Shown here one piece after another: positions 32,413 to 34,838 of a stretch of DNA of 34,838 nucleotides; the first letter of the stretch is position 1; each line of letters starts with the position of its first letter. The translations under genes were made by a program, and so were the position numbers. The stretch is from a virus, in the IMG/VR virus record IMGVR_UViG_3300005613_003241, positions 1-34,838 of that record; one strand, given 5' to 3'. The notes beneath the pieces are model-generated. The model was not told where the DNA came from. It did not search any database and saw nothing but the letters and a program-made list of their open reading frames with translations.

Positions 32413-32499
32413 GGAAGAGTGTGAATTAACTGATTTTTTCTTGTAGGTTTCCCTAGATTTCTATAGATTTTGAGGGAACTGTTGTGAACCCCCTCTAGT

Positions 32500-32521
32500 G
32501 GACTAATTCTAGTCCGTTTTT
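32500..32521 (+). terminator. Weak intrinsic terminator candidate
   Basis: GGACTA/TAGTCC with a 4-base loop is followed by GTTTTT on the plus strand, and more T-rich sequence follows. It lies in the 259-base gap between the two plus-strand genes. The stem is short, so it may only attenuate transcription. Confidence 0.45.
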
Positions 32522-32623
32522 CGGCTATTTTTTCGGTTTTTGCCCCATATTCCGTTCCTGCGACTACCCTTATGCTATACTTTTGGTAGACAAGAATACC
32601 ATTGAACTCGAAAGGAGATAATG

Positions 32624-33421
32624 ATGTCCGACGAACGCCCCGGTGACCGAATACTGACGTACCTTGATACGAAGGTCAAGATCAGGCAGAGCTTGATAAT
32701 CTTGGCGTGTATAATAATCTTCGTGCCCCCTATAATGGTATGGGTGGCGGTTTCGGGTTTCTTCGCCAATACCAGAACAAATGTGGTGCGAATTAAAGAG
32801 ATGAATAGCAATGTCGTTTCTGGCACACCAGAGTTTCCATTCATCAAGTACGAGGATTATTACTCTCGGGATTATAGATGCTATGCGAAAGTCAGCACGA
32901 TCAAAGAGGCAGAAGATTTGTTACTTAGACGAGGTTACAAGTGCCGATATGTCTGGACTCGCATCTATAACGACGAATTGAACAATACCAATGATCTGGG
33001 TGTTACTTATGGCGAGTACAACGATTCACGCTACAAGACGTTCCTAACGAAAGGCAAACCCGGCTCTAAGTATGAGTCGGTTGTTATGATCGACATAGAT
33101 TATGGAGATCATGACAACTATCTGTTACAGTTTCGATATCAAGACAAGGATAACCCAATCAACTTCTCTCGTTTCGAGCGGATCAAATTACCCAAGAGCC
33201 CATATCTCGCTGAAACGGGCATGGGATGTCGATGTCCCTTTGAGTTTGCTTTGTACTCAACCCACTACAGTGGCCCCGGTAGGCTCGGTTCCCTTCTTGG
33301 CGAGAAATGGAATACCGGAGTCTACAATACTACGTTCTACGAAGAAGAAGTTGCAGAACAGAACAAAGAAGAAAAGAGAGAGTTAGAACGTCTGAAAAGG
33401 AAAGGACTTATCGCCCCTTGA
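32624..33421 (+). CDS. Single-pass membrane protein, unknown
   Basis: This is 265 residues from the second of two adjacent ATGs, because AGGAG lies 6 bases before it and only 3 before the first. Residues 22-47 form one strongly hydrophobic helix (QSLIILACIIIFVPPIMVW, then VAVSGFF), with a short basic N-terminus, so the rest should be outside the cytoplasm if the positive-inside rule holds. The large domain (50-250) is rich in Tyr and Asp with GMGCRCPFEFALYSTHY as a notable cysteine pair. The end is a charged helix (EEEVAEQNKEEKRELERLKR). I do not recognise the family. An envelope-located function such as lysis control or superinfection exclusion is possible but not shown. Confidence 0.65.
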   Translation: MSDERPGDRILTYLDTKVKIRQSLIILACIIIFVPPIMVWVAVSGFFANTRTNVVRIKEMNSNVVSGTPEFPFIKYEDYYSRDYRCYAKVSTIKEAEDLLLRRGYKCRYVWTRIYNDELNNTNDLGVTYGEYNDSRYKTFLTKGKPGSKYESVVMIDIDYGDHDNYLLQFRYQDKDNPINFSRFERIKLPKSPYLAETGMGCRCPFEFALYSTHYSGPGRLGSLLGEKWNTGVYNTTFYEEEVAEQNKEEKRELERLKRKGLIAP

Positions 33422-33890
33422 TGTCCAGTACCTTATTAGCGTAATCGGTTCCTGTACTTCGCATATTGACTTTACCTAGCGGATCAACCGTAGGCTGCGC
33501 ACGTTCGGCTTTGGCAGACCTCTCAAAGAACTCCTTTAGCTCCTTTACGACGGCTTCGATAATTTCTTTACCTCGCTTCTCATCATCCATCTGTTCTTCG
33601 CCGAGTAGGTCCTCGAACATTTTCTCTATTGGTACCGCATATGCTCTGCCATAGGGTTCTGTATCTTTATGTTTCTGGATACGATACGCCACTTCGCCAC
33701 CGATCTCATACATTCTCACTCCCTCGAAGGGTAGATTCCCTTCGGGACTTTGGACAAAGATATATGGCGAGCTTCGACTCTCTATCTTGTCAATGATTTC
33801 AAACCCGCCTTTTTCGAGAACCTGCCTCATCAAACCGAGATGACGCCGGGTATCCCGTTCCTTTTTGTCTACAAACTCACGAAACTGCAT
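33408..33890 (-). CDS. Hypothetical phage protein with MQFREFVD-type N-terminus
   Basis: This is 160 residues. It begins MQFREFVDKKERDTRRHLGL, a start style shared with the frameshifted gene at 10668-11179 (MQFKEWLDQEK). A central strand-rich part (FEIIDKIESRSSPYIFVQSP, VRMYEIGGEVAYRIQKH) is followed by a charged helix (DDEKRGKEIIEAVVKELKEF). The stop overlaps the convergent plus-strand gene by 14 bases. The ATG lies 4 bases after the stop codon of an IsrB-like fragment and lacks a recognisable Shine-Dalgarno, so that insertion may have removed it. The function is unknown. Confidence 0.62.
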   Translation of the reverse strand: MQFREFVDKKERDTRRHLGLMRQVLEKGGFEIIDKIESRSSPYIFVQSPEGNLPFEGVRMYEIGGEVAYRIQKHKDTEPYGRAYAVPIEKMFEDLLGEEQMDDEKRGKEIIEAVVKELKEFFERSAKAERAQPTVDPLGKVNMRSTGTDYANKVLDIKGR

Positions 33891-33894
33891 TAGC

Positions 33895-34275
33895 TTACGG
33901 GCAGGAAACCCCTAGGTCTTTAGCCTCGGGGAGGAACGCCCGCCTCCCATTATATGTTAAAAATTTGCAATCTTCTGATTTTGCACTTTGTGTCAACCTA
34001 ACGCCAGTTGAAACAGAATGCAAACTTATTCTTCCTTTGGAATTTCCGCCAACATAAACTATTCCATATTTAGTATGTTTGATCAAACTTCCTCTTTTCA
34101 ATCCCAGGCTCATAGTACCGCCATAGGGTCTGCGCCGACCTTTAGTTGATTGCAATCTGTGTAATTGCCTTCTGTGTAATCGAATCGGCGCAATACACAG
34201 AACTTGTTTGTTGTCTAGGTAGTCTCCACCTACTAGCATCTCCTCATCAACTGCTCGACACTGCTTGGGGCACAT
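33895..34275 (-). pseudogene. C-terminal fragment of an IsrB/IscB-type (RRXRR) protein
   Basis: This 126-codon frame matches only the region after RuvC-III in RRXRR-domain OMEGA proteins: RAVDEEML, then IRLHRRQLHRLQ, then RRRPYGGTMSLGLKRGSLIK, KYGIVYVGGNSKGRISLHSV and GVRLTQSAK. PLMP, bridge helix, RuvC-I and RuvC-II are missing, so it cannot be active. A right-end type hairpin (CCCCGAGG/CCTAGGGG, one mismatch, seven-base loop) lies at 33909-33931. The first five codons are probably not homologous, and the true junction lies near 34260. Its start overlaps the end of the partial gene to the right, whose C-terminus has apparently been replaced. It differs in family from the IsrB at 21446. Confidence 0.7.
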
Positions 34276-34838
34276 CGCATGATCTTTATGACATCACTTG
34301 GGTTACCCTGGTATGGCACGCTGTTGTACCACATACCTGGCATACTGCCTGCCAACTCTTGCAAGGTCTTATCACCGGCATTCAGATACAAGATACCTTC
34401 TCTTTGTTCCATGAACGGCACCTCTTCGGATTTTATTTCACCCCCAGCCGTCATTTCGCCGCCTTCACGCTTGTAGTTGATCGCATAGGCAAACAACGGA
34501 ATTACACTACCATCGTCATCAATCATGGCATCACGGAATTCGGACTGCTTCTTTCTGACAACTAGCCTTCCTTCTGTGTAGCCAGCCCTTAGACCCTCGG
34601 CAACGTCCCATCCGAACTGGTGGATTGTGCCGTTGTCTGGATCGACGACATGGACAATGAAGGCCCGCATGTTGAATTTGGTGGCAATAGACTCCAAACA
34701 CACACGACGACGCAACACCTTCTTTTCTTCTGGGGAACCTTCTTGCAACCGTTCTGCCTCTGGCTCGGCCAAGAACGCGGCGGGATCATCCTCTTGAAGT
34801 GTCCACATGCCAAGATCGATCTTGCCGCACGTCTTATA
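34233..34838 (-). CDS. Hypothetical phage protein, partial (N-terminus beyond window)
   Basis: The frame is open from the right edge to the stop at 34233, about 201 residues visible. An ATG at 34808 exists, but the ten upstream codons (YKTCGKIDLG) are open and read naturally, so the gene probably starts outside the window. The segments VLRRRVCLESIATKFNMRA, FIVHVVDPDNGTIHQFGWD, VAEGLRAGYTEGRLVVRKK and AMIDDDGSVIPLFAYAINYK look like a compact mixed alpha/beta domain, followed by PGMWYNSVPYQGNPSDVIKI. The last 15 or so residues (MRCAPSSVEQLMRRC) come from the IsrB-like fragment read in another frame, so the original C-terminus has been replaced. The function is not recognised. Confidence 0.6.
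   Translation of the reverse strand, partial: YKTCGKIDLGMWTLQEDDPAAFLAEPEAERLQEGSPEEKKVLRRRVCLESIATKFNMRAFIVHVVDPDNGTIHQFGWDVAEGLRAGYTEGRLVVRKKQSEFRDAMIDDDGSVIPLFAYAINYKREGGEMTAGGEIKSEEVPFMEQREGILYLNAGDKTLQELAGSMPGMWYNSVPYQGNPSDVIKIMRCAPSSVEQLMRRC

Noticed and set aside
32552-32581. Sigma70-type promoter before the membrane-protein gene
   Set aside because: TATACT could be a -10 box at 32576, but no acceptable -35 is found at normal spacing.

Overview
The window is a piece of a contractile-tailed (myovirus-type) bacteriophage genome, most likely a large phage. It carries a tightly packed late operon, read almost entirely on the minus strand, for tape measure, baseplate and tail-fibre proteins. 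There are no ribosomal, metabolic or other cellular housekeeping genes. Most genes are separated by only a few bases or overlap slightly, and many have clear Shine-Dalgarno sites. The host cannot be told from the sequence.

Layout. Positions 1-2774 hold a partial minus-strand gene, a small frameshifted plus-strand gene and an IS605-type TnpB element. Positions 2421-3621 hold two minus-strand genes, one resembling sugar-transferase-type phage proteins. Positions 3869-10068 hold three large fibre or decoration proteins that share an N-terminal module and carry PKD domains, followed by a coiled-coil protein. Positions 10123-13957 are an accessory block: a deoxyribosyltransferase-like gene, a frameshifted ADP-ribosyltransferase-like gene, a 325-base intergenic segment with two strong hairpins, a gamma-type adenine DNA methyltransferase with a small frameshifted upstream gene, and a glycosyltransferase-like gene. 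Positions 13969-32019 hold the core tail module in minus-strand order: tape measure, tail-initiator-like protein, gp53-like, gp27-like hub, gp5-like spike, gp25, a small protein, gp6/J-like wedge, gpI-like wedge, a tail protein, a DUF3008-like protein and a fibre protein. A LAGLIDADG homing endonuclease and an IsrB locus interrupt this module. Positions 32050-33421 hold two plus-strand genes, and 33408-34838 hold two minus-strand genes separated by an IsrB/IscB-type fragment.

The most striking feature is the density of OMEGA-type RNA-guided nuclease loci. There are five in 35 kb: a TnpB (1090 to about 2340) whose N-terminus is cut by a TAA codon; a solo TnpB right end (3625 to about 3760); a TnpB C-terminal fragment (5899-6213) with its own left hairpin; an apparently intact IsrB (RuvC triad present, HNH absent) with an upstream HEARO/omegaRNA-like region (21446-22580); and a C-terminal fragment of a second RRXRR/IsrB-like protein (33895-34275). 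Four of the five sit immediately 5' of a phage start codon and in the same orientation as that gene. Together with the LAGLIDADG enzyme, the late region looks like a reservoir of homing-type elements at different stages of decay.

Two diverged copies of an unannotated intergenic element (3869-3954 and 32325-32412, inverted relative to each other) flank almost the whole structural block. Strong palindromes at 6619-6661, 11227-11307 and 31893-31935 are also unexplained. Three small accessory genes (581-1082, 10668-11179, 13087-13381) each carry an apparent single frameshift, which may be real decay or sequencing error.
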